The notes: generated by a model from the letters alone, not told the origin. A stretch of 64,000 nt of DNA from an uncultured Flavobacteriaceae bacterium (GCA_938017825.1 CALIJE010000062.1:1-64000), one strand, 5' to 3'; positions 19,555-30,187 are shown, numbered from the stretch's first letter. Translations and numbers: made by a program.

Positions 19555-22500
19555 ATGACCGCTTTCAAACGATTTACGCGTTCAACAAATAGCTTATTCT
19601 TACTTGCCATAATTCTAATGGCATTTTCTCTTTTCGGACATGTAGTTCCTTCCATACTTAATTTCGAGATAAAAACTTCAGAAACTGCAGAGATATCCCA
19701 ACGAGGGCCACATCCTCTAATCGGCAGTTCTGACAACGTAGTGCAATGTACCGCCAACGGAATCGATCTTCATGAGATTTATCTGTGTGGTGCAAATGAC
19801 GACCGGCTGTTGGTCACCAATATTTCAAACGCCACCCAGATTACGTGGTCTCAGCTAGATGCCAGTAGTTGTGCGGCGGCAGACCTATCATGCCCCAATA
19901 CCGCCCCGAGTTGTACATGGAATCAACTGAGTACCGACACGCAGTATAATGTAACCGACGCTGGAGAATACAAAATATTTGTGCAGTACGCCGATGGTAC
20001 AAGCGAACAATTTTACTTCAACGTTTATGCCAATGGCCTAAATCCTAATGCCCTGGTACAGAACATCGATTGTGGTTCTCCTGGTAGTATTATAATTTCA
20101 AATGTACCTTCAGGATACGAGTATAGCATCACCAGTGGGGCATCTTGGCAAGATTCTAATGTGTTTCCCATAAACAGTGTTAGCACTTACGATATACAAA
20201 TACGCAAAAAGAATGATGCCGGAGGGTGTGTTTTGACCATGAATGATATCTCTGTAGAAAACAATTCTATTGACGCCACTGCCACCGTAAATCAAATTAC
20301 GTGTAATTCCGCAACAGGTTCTATTACCATAGACATTGCTAACGCATCTACAAGTTACATTTACAAACTAACCCAAGGAGGAAACCTATTAAATTCTTCG
20401 GGGCCAATTACCAACGATACGTATACATTTAGCAACCTAGATGTAGGGAATTACGATGTTGAGGTTACCTTGGCAAGCGTTTCTAACTGTGCTTGGAACG
20501 GAAACTTTACAATTGACCCCTTTACAGTTGTTGCACCCGATGCAGTAGTTACCAAAAATATTGATTGTACCGATGGTGTGATCACCCTCACGAAAACAGG
20601 AGGCAATTCCCCTTTCGAGTATAGTTTGGATAATGGTATTTCCTATGTCGCATTTACTGCAGGTAACCAAACTACTATCCCGATTGCGACCACAGGATCC
20701 TATGCTATCAAAGTAAGAGACGCCAGCAATTGTGTTTCAGACGCAAATACTGTTAACGTAATCACGGAATCGGAAATCGCTTATACCGTAACGCCTAACG
20801 ACGTTAGTTGTAGTGGTGTCGATGATGGTAGCATTGCTGTTGAAGTTACCAATACGCAAGGGTATTCCGTAACATATAGTATTGATGGCGCAAATTTTCA
20901 AACCTCAAAAGTATTTAGCAACTTAGCCGCCGGTTCATATGATGTAATCATAAGAAAACAAAAGGCGGGTGGTACATGCGATTTGCCAGCGGTCAATACA
21001 ACAGTGGGCAATAGTCCAGCTTTTGTGGTTACCGCTGCAATAACACAGCAAATAAATTGTACAACCGGTTCAGCTACAATCGAGACGACGGTCGGTGCCG
21101 GTGCAACTGCCCCGCTCGAATATAGTCTTGATGGGCTATCCTTTCAAACAAGCAATATTTTCACAGGCTTGGGAGCTGGTGACTATACTATTACCGTCAG
21201 GGATGCAAACCAATGTACGGCGACGGTTGACCAAACCGTAACCAGTAGTTCCGAACTTAACGATTTAACCTTTTTAACCAGTAATATTGATTGTAGTACC
21301 GGTGCCACAGATGTACAGATTACCGTTCAAGGCGGTCAGTCCCCTTTTTCATATAGGATTACGGCACCTACCGTGATATCCAATGGGCCAAGTGATAGCT
21401 TTACAGCTTTGACTCCAAACACCTATACGTTTGAGGTAACAGCGGATAATGGTTGTATTATAATTCGCAACTTTACGGTTCCACAGCCTATTGGTTTTAA
21501 CGCGAATGCCAGTGTAAAAACCAATGTAAGTTGTGCAGGGACTAGTGCCCTAGATGGCAGTATCGATATCACCATTGAAAATTTTGACACTTCGTTCAAT
21601 GTAATCGTTGAAGATGGTACAGGTACTGATACAGGTTTAGGCGTCACCAACGCTACGGCCTCTCCCATAACCATTACCGGCTTAGCAGCAGATACCTATA
21701 CAATTAGAATCGGTGATGCCTCCGGGCCATGCCAACAAGTTGAAACCTTGACAATCGCAGAGCCAGCAATGGCCTTATCTTTGGATTCGTTCGCTGTTTC
21801 CCCGATGAACTGTGGTAGCCCAGGAAGTGTAACTATCGAAGCTTCTGGCGGATGGGGCAACTACAGTTATCAAGTTATTCGACCAGATGCAACGACAACT
21901 CCGGTTCAGAGCAATAAAAACATTACAGGTCTTACCCAAGCAGGCACTCATACCATCATCTTAACAGATATAAATGGTTGCGTCATAAACAATGTTAGTT
22001 TTGATTTATTAGATCAAGGAGGCCCTACTGCAACAGTCGACAAAGACTATGCTGGGGGTTCGCCGACAAATTACTGTTATTCGACAGCCACGCCAGGTAT
22101 TCTAAAAATAGATGTTTCCGGTGGTGAGGCTCCTTATTTTTATACCGTAAATAACGGTACCCCAGTACCTGTACCTACAGGCGATAGTTTTGTTTTAAAT
22201 AACCTTACTCCTTTTAATTACGTAATTAAGCTTATAGGAAACAATGGTTGTGAGACTATTGTTGCAGATACTAAAATCGCCGGGCAATTATTCGCCTTGG
22301 CAGAAATCACAAAACCGCTGGGCTGTGGCACACCTACTGATGCGACTATTGAGGTTGTACCTCAAGAGGGCTACCCTCCTTTTACCTATGCATTGGTGGG
22401 TGACCCAAGTGCTACACCTGTTGCAATGCCATATAGCGCATCAACGGCTGGGACGTATTCCTTTATAGTTACCGATAGCGAAGGTTGTACCACCACTACC

Positions 22501-25500
22501 AATAGTGTTGAAGTTACCGACTCTCCACCAATTACCCCTGCCCCTAACATAACGGACACTGCTTGTGGAAAACCTGGTACGGGTTCGGTAGAATTAGCCG
22601 CTACAGGAGGTACTCCTCCGTTTACCTATAGTTTTAATGGGAGTCCTTTTACAACACAATCACTCTATACCGGCTTAGATGCAATAAGCTATGACTATAT
22701 TATTCGTGACGATTTAGGTTGCGAAACTGCTGTACAGCAAGTAACTATTGGTGCAGAAGCAGCAATTACCGCGGATGTTTCAGATACAGATATAAGTTGT
22801 AACCCTGTTATTCCACCAGGGGGTAATATCTGGGGTAATACCAGAGTAACCAATGTTCAAAATGCAACCGGCCTGGTTGTTATGAGATTAATTCGTGTGA
22901 GCAGTCCTGCGGCACATGCTGCAGGTACAGCAAGATATTGGCAGTATCGGGAATCGGTTCCTACTGATATGAGCGACCCAGCATCGTTTTATGACTTTCG
23001 CATGTATTGGCCTCATTGGTTTTATGTTGAAATTGAAGATGAGAAAGGTTGTATTTTTGAGTCTCCCCTTTTTGAAATTACACAGCCTCCTTTACCATGG
23101 ATTCAGAAACCAGAAGTTGACCTAGATCAATCTTGTGCGAATGGTGCATCATTTCAAGTGGAAGTTGGTGACCCTGCTGGCTTGGTAGGACCATTTTCAT
23201 ATCGTATTTGGCCTTATGATGAAAATAACGCGCCAGCTTGGAGAAGCTTTGAAGTGCCAAATTATAATGGCATTCCCGGCGAAAATCAGGCTTTTGGAGA
23301 AGATGTTGACGCAGGAACTATGGTTGATTTAGGCGGCGGTGTTATGGGCATACCAGAAAGAGACTTTAGGGTAAGCGGACTCCTATTTGGTGTAAATTAT
23401 GCTATCGTGATAAGAGATGAAGCAACCGGTTGTCAAAGATGGCGATCTATGGGTGTTGTTCATGCTCCTGAAGCCCCTGATAATAACATTGATGTTGTTT
23501 CTACCCCACAAAGTTTGTCATGTTTTACCGGCAATGATGGTAGAGTTAGGTTTTCCATAGCCGGAGCAGGAGATCAAGACAATGATGGGGATCAAACAGT
23601 TGACTGGAAAATAAGACATGCGAGTGACCTAGGAGTAGGAAACAATTCTCCTGCACGAGAGGCGAATTTTGCAACCTTTAGGAAAAACGGCACCTATGTT
23701 GGCCCCGCAACTGGTGATTTTGAATTTGAAGTACCTGATTTAAAATTAGCTTGGTATGTTGCAGAAGTCACCACAGAATCTGGTTGTAAATCGGGTAATC
23801 GATTCCTTATTTATAGACCAAAAAGTAGACTTAGGTTAGATATAGATCAAGTGGTCGCAGCAACTTGTAATGTAGGAGCGCAAATTTCTGTAGTTGCCAA
23901 AGGCGGCTGGGATGATCAACGTTATTTCAATATCAGAAATAAACTAGATCAAGCCAGTTGGCATGAATATGAATATGCTTTTGTACCAAGTGGCACGACG
24001 CCAGTTGCTGCCGATTGGGGATCCAGCCCATTTAAGGAAGTTCCCTATGATGGTGCAAATCCGAATTACGATATCTATGTTCGAGATGGTGGTGGTTGTG
24101 AAGTAATGGTTTCGACACCGGTAACTATTGACCCCCAACCTTCGATTACAAAAGTTGATGTTTTAGATCGTTGTTTTGACACAGATGGTAATGAAATATA
24201 TGAAGTTAATGCTACGGTAACGCTTGGTGAAGGCACTAATGTGTATATATGGGATGGTACTGTAACAAATTCAAATGTCGCGCAATTAGGTCCCGGACAA
24301 CACACCTTAATTGTTCGTGATGAAAATGGATGCGAAACGCCTGTTGAAAATATTCATATTTACCCCCAATTGGTTCCACAAATTGAAATTAGTAAAACGC
24401 TGAATTGTGACAGCGGTAATCCTGAAAACGGAGAAATAACAGCTTCTGCGTATGGTGGTTCAGGTACCTACGAATTTACCATTGAACCTATTCCTGGATC
24501 TTATGCTCCCGGAGAAGAAACCAATGCGACTGGAGTTTTTGATAGACTAACTTCTGGCGTTAACTACAGGGTTTTAGTTACAGATTTTGACCCTCAGGTG
24601 CCAATTGCAGAGCGTTGCGCTCCTGAATATACTGAATACCTTCAGTTAGAAGCACCTGCAATACCCGATTTTACGGCAGAAGTACTACAACACATTAGCT
24701 GTAGAAGTTCGGCAACAAGCACTTCAAATGATGGTGTTATTAGGGTGGTTCAAACACCCGCAGTCGACAATCTGGATGTTATTTATGAATTCAGTATCGA
24801 TGGTGGTGCCTACCAAACTTCGAATTTATTCGAAAACTTAGCTCCGGGAACGCATACCATTAATGTACGATCGGCCAAGCATTGTATTCAACCTTTAGGA
24901 CCGCTAACAATCAATGCTCCAACACAACTTGTATTATCAGCCAATGAAACATCTACCTTTAGTTGTACCGCGAGCAACGATATTGGTATGGCAACTATTG
25001 ATGCAACTGTTGACGTTGCCGGAAGCCCTACGGGAACCGCACCGTACCAATACAGTTTTGATGGTGGTAGCTTTGGGAGCACCACAACCTATGAGTTGCC
25101 GTATAGTGATAACGCACAAACGGTTACCATAAATGTAATCGATGCAAACGGTTGTACCGATCAAGCCATTGTAAATATCGCTGCGGTTACAAAACTTACA
25201 GCGACGCATACGGTCACCAGCCCTATGGATTGTGCAACTGATGGTGAATATGAAATCGTAATCCCTGCGAGCATAACAAGCTATAGCATCGTAGAATTGC
25301 CTAGTGCTTCATCGGTTGTTACCATTGCCGGAACCACGATAAACATTCAACGCGGTAATCCAGGTAACTATTCCTTTCTAATAACCGATACTATAAGTGG
25401 ATGTACCGATAATGTAGTTATAGAAATTCCGGCGTTCGACACCCTCGATATGCTTGCGGATCATGTTAACGATGTAACTTGTTATAACGGTTCTGATGGG

Positions 25501-27996
25501 GCCTTGGAGTTTTCCGTTTCGGGATATTCAGGACCGTTCGAGTACACGGTCTTCGACTCAAATGATGTAGCAGTTCCCGGGATGTCAAATCTGTTGGAAA
25601 ACACTTCGACCGGGACCATATCGGTGACCGGCCTACGTGCAGGAACCTATTATATCGATCTCAGATCAACAAGTGCTCCTGGCTGTAAGGAAATATCGAA
25701 TTTTGTAACCATACAATCTCCAACATTGGCCTTAGGTTTCCAGGCAAGTATTACGAATGAGTTGACCTGTAACCCTGGCAGCGACGCACAAATCACTGTT
25801 ACACCAGAAGGTGGATGGGGAACATATTCCTTGGATTTGGTGCTCGATTCTAGCGGAGCCTCAATGCCAGCCAACGCCACAAACTATAATATTTTTGATA
25901 ATCTAGATGCAGGAGCGTACACCTTAACCGTAACAGATGGTCAGGGATGTCCTCATTCAGAACCTATTATAGTTCCTTTAATCGATTTAATCCAACTAGA
26001 TCCGGCCGGGCCAGCTGTGGTTCAACCAAGTTGTACAGGCTTTAATGATGCCAGCATCACCGTGTCGGCTTCAAGAGTTAACGGACCAGCGGCCTATGAG
26101 TACATATTGAACAATCTAACTACAGGTGTAAGTGCGTTACCACAGGCATCGAACTCATTTAACGGTTTGCCAGAGGGTGATTATTCGGTTAGCGTAATCG
26201 ATGGTTATGGTTGTGATGTAACAACGGCTCCTATATATATCAGAGATCCTGCAGGAATTACAATTGATGCTGCCATTACCCAAGAGCCAACATGTCCACC
26301 AAATGATGTTGGGGAAATTACGGTCACGGGAGCTGGTGGAAGCGGTAGCTATAATTTCAGGATTATTGCACCTGCTAGTCAAGCGACCGCATGGACTGCC
26401 ACCGCAAGTGTGACTCATGTATTTTCATCCTTGCCTTCAGGAACATATGAAATGGAAGCCAGAGATGCCACATTCCTATGTCCTTCTCCTATTACGGCAA
26501 TACGCACAATTAATGTTGTAGAGCCTTTAGAAGTCACGGTAGACACTACCAACACAACGATTAATTGTAATGGAGAAAATGATGCAATTCTTGTTGCTTT
26601 GGCCGAAAAAGGTCTCGGCGGATATGAATATCAATTAGAAGATGATGCCGGTGCTGTAATTAGAACTAGGCAGACTACGGGAATCTTTGATATGCTTGGG
26701 GCAGGAAACTATCGCATTAGAGCTTTTAGTGGTTTAGATTGCGAAGCACTTTCCGAGCTGATCGTTATTGACCAGCCCGCATTGTTAGATCCGGTTCTCG
26801 GACCACGACAAGATGTACAGTGTTTTGGAGATAATGATGGTAGTTTTGAAATTACCTTCAATAGTGGTGAAGCACCATTTAAGTTCATTTTATCGACAGA
26901 ACCTTCCAAAGCAGTTGACAACGCGCTTTTTGAAGGATTGGCGCCAGGAACATACTCGGTTACCGTTCAGGATGTCAATGGCTGTGAAGCAATAGTCAGT
27001 GGTATTACGATTGGAGGACCATTGGCAGCGCTTGAAGCTACGGTCAACAATTCTCAAGACGAGGTATGTGCAGCCGATGACGATGGTTCGTTCGATGTTG
27101 AAGTTACAGGAGGTACCGCACCTTATTCCTATAGCCTAGGTGATCCCAATGGCACATATACCACAATAGCAGGTACAGTTCAGAACTTTACCAACTTGGA
27201 TGCAGGATTCTATGAAGTTTATGTGCGTGACGATAATGGTTGTGAAGCCCCACCGATATTGCATGAGATAAAAGCAGGATCTGATCTTCGGGCCGAGGTT
27301 GAAATTGCCGATGAGTGTATGGATGGAAATCCGTTTTACAGCGCAACCATAACATTGGTAAATGACCAGCAAGATACCACTCAATTGATGTATTCTTTAG
27401 ATGGAAACCCGTCGCAACTAGAACCGACCTTTAGTGGAATATCAGCTGGTTCACATACTATTTTGATAGAAGATTCAGCTACCGGTTGTAATGAACCTGT
27501 TACGTTCGAAGTAATAGCCCAGGAGCCTTTGACCCTTGTACAGCAGCAAGGAGAGATCAACCAAATTTTGGTTCAGGCCGGTGGAGGTGATGGTAACCAC
27601 ACGTATTATTTTGAAGGTGTACCACAAGCAACTGGAGGTTACTATATAACCCGTGACGGTACTTACACGGTAAGAGTGGTTGACGGCAAAGGTTGTGAAA
27701 CGGCAATTCAAATTCCAATGGCATTCATCGATATCGAAATACCGAACTTCTTTAGCCCTGATGGAGACGGCATAAATGATGTATGGCGTATTAAGAACAA
27801 TGAGGCTTTCCCGAATATGTTCGTACATATTTATGATCGCTATGGCAGAACTATAAAAGAGTTCATCGGAAACGGAGATTGGGATGGTACCTACAATAAC
27901 CAAATTCTACCTGCAGGAGACTATTGGTATGTAATTAAACTCAACGGTGTAAAAGATGAACGTGAATTTGTAGGTCACTTCTCAATATACCGATAA
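19555..27996 (+). CDS. Giant T9SS-secreted surface protein with tandem SprB-type repeats and type B (gliding-motility) sorting domain
   Basis: 2,813 residues. A long signal sequence occupies ~1-35 (hydrophobic core LFLLAIILMAFSLFG). I count about 26 units of ~80-100 residues, each opening with a Cys (patterns such as DVTCYNGSDGALEFSVSGYS, DVQCFGDNDGSFEITFNSGE) and ending in a YSLDG / LPAGTY / DANGCT-like strand; this is the SprB repeat. The last ~85 residues (from ~2727: EIPNFFSPDGDGINDVW, YDRYGRTIKEF, LPAGDYWYVIKL) form the CHU_C gliding-motility-associated domain, a type B sorting signal. SprB-like proteins are mobile cell-surface adhesins driven by the gliding motor. Units at ~1080-1610 diverge from the consensus. 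The nearby genes are not known gliding genes. Confidence 0.93.
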   Translation: MTAFKRFTRSTNSLFLLAIILMAFSLFGHVVPSILNFEIKTSETAEISQRGPHPLIGSSDNVVQCTANGIDLHEIYLCGANDDRLLVTNISNATQITWSQLDASSCAAADLSCPNTAPSCTWNQLSTDTQYNVTDAGEYKIFVQYADGTSEQFYFNVYANGLNPNALVQNIDCGSPGSIIISNVPSGYEYSITSGASWQDSNVFPINSVSTYDIQIRKKNDAGGCVLTMNDISVENNSIDATATVNQITCNSATGSITIDIANASTSYIYKLTQGGNLLNSSGPITNDTYTFSNLDVGNYDVEVTLASVSNCAWNGNFTIDPFTVVAPDAVVTKNIDCTDGVITLTKTGGNSPFEYSLDNGISYVAFTAGNQTTIPIATTGSYAIKVRDASNCVSDANTVNVITESEIAYTVTPNDVSCSGVDDGSIAVEVTNTQGYSVTYSIDGANFQTSKVFSNLAAGSYDVIIRKQKAGGTCDLPAVNTTVGNSPAFVVTAAITQQINCTTGSATIETTVGAGATAPLEYSLDGLSFQTSNIFTGLGAGDYTITVRDANQCTATVDQTVTSSSELNDLTFLTSNIDCSTGATDVQITVQGGQSPFSYRITAPTVISNGPSDSFTALTPNTYTFEVTADNGCIIIRNFTVPQPIGFNANASVKTNVSCAGTSALDGSIDITIENFDTSFNVIVEDGTGTDTGLGVTNATASPITITGLAADTYTIRIGDASGPCQQVETLTIAEPAMALSLDSFAVSPMNCGSPGSVTIEASGGWGNYSYQVIRPDATTTPVQSNKNITGLTQAGTHTIILTDINGCVINNVSFDLLDQGGPTATVDKDYAGGSPTNYCYSTATPGILKIDVSGGEAPYFYTVNNGTPVPVPTGDSFVLNNLTPFNYVIKLIGNNGCETIVADTKIAGQLFALAEITKPLGCGTPTDATIEVVPQEGYPPFTYALVGDPSATPVAMPYSASTAGTYSFIVTDSEGCTTTTNSVEVTDSPPITPAPNITDTACGKPGTGSVELAATGGTPPFTYSFNGSPFTTQSLYTGLDAISYDYIIRDDLGCETAVQQVTIGAEAAITADVSDTDISCNPVIPPGGNIWGNTRVTNVQNATGLVVMRLIRVSSPAAHAAGTARYWQYRESVPTDMSDPASFYDFRMYWPHWFYVEIEDEKGCIFESPLFEITQPPLPWIQKPEVDLDQSCANGASFQVEVGDPAGLVGPFSYRIWPYDENNAPAWRSFEVPNYNGIPGENQAFGEDVDAGTMVDLGGGVMGIPERDFRVSGLLFGVNYAIVIRDEATGCQRWRSMGVVHAPEAPDNNIDVVSTPQSLSCFTGNDGRVRFSIAGAGDQDNDGDQTVDWKIRHASDLGVGNNSPAREANFATFRKNGTYVGPATGDFEFEVPDLKLAWYVAEVTTESGCKSGNRFLIYRPKSRLRLDIDQVVAATCNVGAQISVVAKGGWDDQRYFNIRNKLDQASWHEYEYAFVPSGTTPVAADWGSSPFKEVPYDGANPNYDIYVRDGGGCEVMVSTPVTIDPQPSITKVDVLDRCFDTDGNEIYEVNATVTLGEGTNVYIWDGTVTNSNVAQLGPGQHTLIVRDENGCETPVENIHIYPQLVPQIEISKTLNCDSGNPENGEITASAYGGSGTYEFTIEPIPGSYAPGEETNATGVFDRLTSGVNYRVLVTDFDPQVPIAERCAPEYTEYLQLEAPAIPDFTAEVLQHISCRSSATSTSNDGVIRVVQTPAVDNLDVIYEFSIDGGAYQTSNLFENLAPGTHTINVRSAKHCIQPLGPLTINAPTQLVLSANETSTFSCTASNDIGMATIDATVDVAGSPTGTAPYQYSFDGGSFGSTTTYELPYSDNAQTVTINVIDANGCTDQAIVNIAAVTKLTATHTVTSPMDCATDGEYEIVIPASITSYSIVELPSASSVVTIAGTTINIQRGNPGNYSFLITDTISGCTDNVVIEIPAFDTLDMLADHVNDVTCYNGSDGALEFSVSGYSGPFEYTVFDSNDVAVPGMSNLLENTSTGTISVTGLRAGTYYIDLRSTSAPGCKEISNFVTIQSPTLALGFQASITNELTCNPGSDAQITVTPEGGWGTYSLDLVLDSSGASMPANATNYNIFDNLDAGAYTLTVTDGQGCPHSEPIIVPLIDLIQLDPAGPAVVQPSCTGFNDASITVSASRVNGPAAYEYILNNLTTGVSALPQASNSFNGLPEGDYSVSVIDGYGCDVTTAPIYIRDPAGITIDAAITQEPTCPPNDVGEITVTGAGGSGSYNFRIIAPASQATAWTATASVTHVFSSLPSGTYEMEARDATFLCPSPITAIRTINVVEPLEVTVDTTNTTINCNGENDAILVALAEKGLGGYEYQLEDDAGAVIRTRQTTGIFDMLGAGNYRIRAFSGLDCEALSELIVIDQPALLDPVLGPRQDVQCFGDNDGSFEITFNSGEAPFKFILSTEPSKAVDNALFEGLAPGTYSVTVQDVNGCEAIVSGITIGGPLAALEATVNNSQDEVCAADDDGSFDVEVTGGTAPYSYSLGDPNGTYTTIAGTVQNFTNLDAGFYEVYVRDDNGCEAPPILHEIKAGSDLRAEVEIADECMDGNPFYSATITLVNDQQDTTQLMYSLDGNPSQLEPTFSGISAGSHTILIEDSATGCNEPVTFEVIAQEPLTLVQQQGEINQILVQAGGGDGNHTYYFEGVPQATGGYYITRDGTYTVRVVDGKGCETAIQIPMAFIDIEIPNFFSPDGDGINDVWRIKNNEAFPNMFVHIYDRYGRTIKEFIGNGDWDGTYNNQILPAGDYWYVIKLNGVKDEREFVGHFSIYR

Positions 27997-28016
27997 GAAG
28001 TATAATGTATAAAGAC

Positions 28017-28050
28017 AAAAAGCATCCCGGTTAACATCGGGATGCTTTTT
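28017..28050 (+). terminator. Terminator between the giant adhesin and exonuclease III genes
   Basis: A 9-bp GC-rich stem (28021-28029 with 28038-28046), extended by A/T pairs at both ends, with an 8-base loop. T's follow on the plus strand and A's precede it, so it can serve both convergent genes. Confidence 0.88.
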
Positions 28051-28073
28051 TATTAGGTTCTATTTTAGAAGCT

Positions 28074-28838
28074 TCAGTTTGACACTTCCACAAGTATGGG
28101 GCAATGATCACTATGTTTGGCTTCTGACAGAATTACCGAACGTTGTAAACGATCGCGAAGCGGTTCACTTACCATGGCATAATCTAAACGCCAACCCTTG
28201 TTGTTGTTCCTAGCGTTTGCACGATAGCTCCACCAGGTATAATTATCTGGTTCCTTATTAAAATATCTAAAGCTGTCGATAAAGCCACTTTTCTGTAAAT
28301 TTCCGATCCATTCACGTTCAACGGGTAAAAAACCAGATACGTTTTTGTTTCTAACAGGATCATGAATATCAATTGCCTCATGACAAATATTGTAATCCCC
28401 AACAACTATAAGATTCGGTCTTTCTTTTCTTAGGTCATTGAAGTACTCCTGAATTTCTGCCATGTAGTTTAGCTTAAAATCCAGTCGCGCCAAATTGGTT
28501 CCCGATGGAAGATACATGCTCATTATAGACAAGTCTCCAAAGTCTGCCCTGATGTTCCTTCCTTCAAAATCCATGGTTTCGATTCCCGTTCCCAATTCAA
28601 TATGATCGGGCTTTTTCTTGGATAGAATAGCCACCCCACTATATCCTTTTTTTTGAGCACTATACCAATAATTGAATGGGTAACCCGCTGCCTCAAAAAC
28701 AGAAAGATCTAGCTGATCTTCTTGAGCTTTGATCTCTTGTAGGCAAATAACATCGGGGTCTACTGACTGAATCCACTCAATAAAGCCCTTTTTTAAAGCG
28801 GCTCTAATTCCATTTACATTGTACGAAACTATCTTCAT
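28074..28838 (-). CDS. xth: Exodeoxyribonuclease III / AP endonuclease
   Basis: 254 residues from the ATG at 28838 (MKIVSYNVNGIRAAL, the family start); a GTG at 28847 would add three residues. It is a cytosolic enzyme that cuts DNA 5' of abasic sites and trims 3' ends in base-excision repair. Family motifs are CLQEIKAQ (metal-binding Glu), GDYNICHEAIDI (Asp/Asn), GWRLDYAMVS and KHSDHCPILVEV at the end (catalytic Asp-His). Confidence 0.95.
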   Translation of the reverse strand: MKIVSYNVNGIRAALKKGFIEWIQSVDPDVICLQEIKAQEDQLDLSVFEAAGYPFNYWYSAQKKGYSGVAILSKKKPDHIELGTGIETMDFEGRNIRADFGDLSIMSMYLPSGTNLARLDFKLNYMAEIQEYFNDLRKERPNLIVVGDYNICHEAIDIHDPVRNKNVSGFLPVEREWIGNLQKSGFIDSFRYFNKEPDNYTWWSYRANARNNNKGWRLDYAMVSEPLRDRLQRSVILSEAKHSDHCPILVEVSN

Positions 28839-28896
28839 AAATTTCACTTTGACCTAAAGGCTAAAAATAGGGAACTTGCTTATTTATTTATATGCC

Positions 28897-28929
28897 TTGC
28901 TTCTTTTTTTTATGTTTTGCGCATCTTTG
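28897..28929 (+). promoter_or_regulatory. Candidate flavobacterial promoter for the beta-barrel genes
   Basis: TTG at 28897-28899 is followed after 22 bases by CATCTTTG (28922-28929), one mismatch from TAnnTTTG. It lies ~64 bases before the ATG at 28993. Confidence 0.4.
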
Positions 28930-28992
28930 TACTATCATAATTTAAATTTTGAATTGAAATTTTAGCCATAAGGAAGCATTAACTCCTTGATA

Positions 28993-29511
28993 ATGAGAAG
29001 AATACTTATACTATTACTGTGTTTAAGTGGTTTTGCCGCTAGTGCCCAAGCCTATCCTCAATACAGCAATGGCCAAGAGATAAAGCTAAATATCGGACTC
29101 TTTTTGGCTACCTCTACCGTACAAACTTCGTATGAGTATTTTTTTACAGAGGACACCAGCATTGGCGGTACAATTTATTTTGACAATGATGCTACCGACT
29201 TCAATGGAAGTTTCGGCATTGGCCCAAATTTTAGGGCCTATTTTGGCTATGCGCCCAGAAGTGGTTTTTTTGCCGAGGCTTTCGGATTATATTACCGCGG
29301 TGAAAAAGAACGGGATGAAAACGATTTCAATAGTCGTGATATAAACTATAGCACTGCCGCTCTTGGAATTGGAGTCGGAAACAAATGGGTGACTCGAAGT
29401 GATCGTTTTACGGTTGAAATTTTAGCTGGGTTGGGAAGAAACATCAATCCCGCAGATTTCCAAAACCCTTTTATATTTCGTGCCGGCTTATCTGTGGGTT
29501 TTCGATTTTAA
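28993..29511 (+). CDS. Outer-membrane beta-barrel protein (8-strand type), copy 1
   Basis: 172 residues from the ATG at 28993; an in-frame TTG at 28987 is a less likely start. Signal peptide 1-20 (LLLCLSGFAASAQA). The mature part alternates hydrophobic strands with polar turns and ends in RAGLSVGFRF, a typical barrel terminus. It resembles the next gene in layout (EIKLNIGLF...SYEYFFTEDTSIGG; ...EILAGLGRNINPADFQN), so the pair is a tandem duplication. Function unknown; the family appears as DUF3575/OmpA-type-barrel proteins in this phylum. Confidence 0.82.
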   Translation: MRRILILLLCLSGFAASAQAYPQYSNGQEIKLNIGLFLATSTVQTSYEYFFTEDTSIGGTIYFDNDATDFNGSFGIGPNFRAYFGYAPRSGFFAEAFGLYYRGEKERDENDFNSRDINYSTAALGIGVGNKWVTRSDRFTVEILAGLGRNINPADFQNPFIFRAGLSVGFRF

Positions 29512-29571
29512 CAGTTGTATAATCGAAACGGCCCTAGTTTGCAGACCGTCTTAAGACTTAATAGTTATATC

Positions 29572-30120
29572 ATGAAGAACCTATTTATATTTCTCAGTTT
29601 GGTTTGTTTGGCTACCGTTGCCGGCCAGGCACAAAACAATAGCGGTTTACAGCCAAAAAATGAAATAAAAGCCAATGTCTTTAGCCTTCTTGCGTTATCA
29701 CATGCAGAAATTGGCTATGAACGCCTTTTAAATGATAAATCATCTATAGGCGTTGCGGTCATGTTCGATATTGATCAAAGTGATGATGATAACTTTTTAG
29801 ATATTTCCCGTGAATTTTCTATAACCCCTTATTATCGTCATTTCTTTTCTGGAGGATATGCCAAAGGATTTTTCGTTGAGGGATTCATGATGTATAACGA
29901 AGGTGACGGATTCGATTCAATTTTCGGTATTGCCGACGAACCTAATGAGGATCGAAATTATTCAGATTTGGCATTGGGTGTTTCGGTCGGTGGTAAATTC
30001 GTGACCTCTGGAGGTTTTATGGTCGAAGTTTATGGCGGTTTTGGAAGAAACTTTCTCGATGCCGATTTTGCTCCTGAGATTCTTGTTCGTACAGGGGTAG
30101 CTTTAGGTTACAGGTTCTAA
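29572..30120 (+). CDS. Outer-membrane beta-barrel protein, copy 2
   Basis: 182 residues from the ATG at 29572 (MKNLFIFLSLVCLATVAGQAQ, signal peptide); the open frame reaches back to 29515 without a credible signal sequence, so the internal start was chosen. It shares with copy 1 the pattern EIKANVFSL...EIGYERLLNDKSSIG, the middle YYRHFFSGGYAKGFFVEGF, EVYGGFGRNFLDADFAPE and the end RTGVALGYRF. It lies 60 bases downstream of copy 1. Function unknown. Confidence 0.82.
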   Translation: MKNLFIFLSLVCLATVAGQAQNNSGLQPKNEIKANVFSLLALSHAEIGYERLLNDKSSIGVAVMFDIDQSDDDNFLDISREFSITPYYRHFFSGGYAKGFFVEGFMMYNEGDGFDSIFGIADEPNEDRNYSDLALGVSVGGKFVTSGGFMVEVYGGFGRNFLDADFAPEILVRTGVALGYRF

Positions 30121-30187
30121 TAACTTCTTTTACTTTCCCTCAAATAACTAAACGAATTCAAGTATTTTTAAGACCTATATTTCATAT

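Noticed and set aside
27475-27903. 142-residue minus-strand frame opposite the adhesin's sorting domain
   Set aside because: Antisense to a well-supported T9SS domain; no homology seen.
19555-27996. The repeats of the giant gene as a DNA-level tandem array
   Set aside because: The units are similar only at protein level; no long identical DNA repeats were seen, so it is not a CRISPR or simple tandem repeat.
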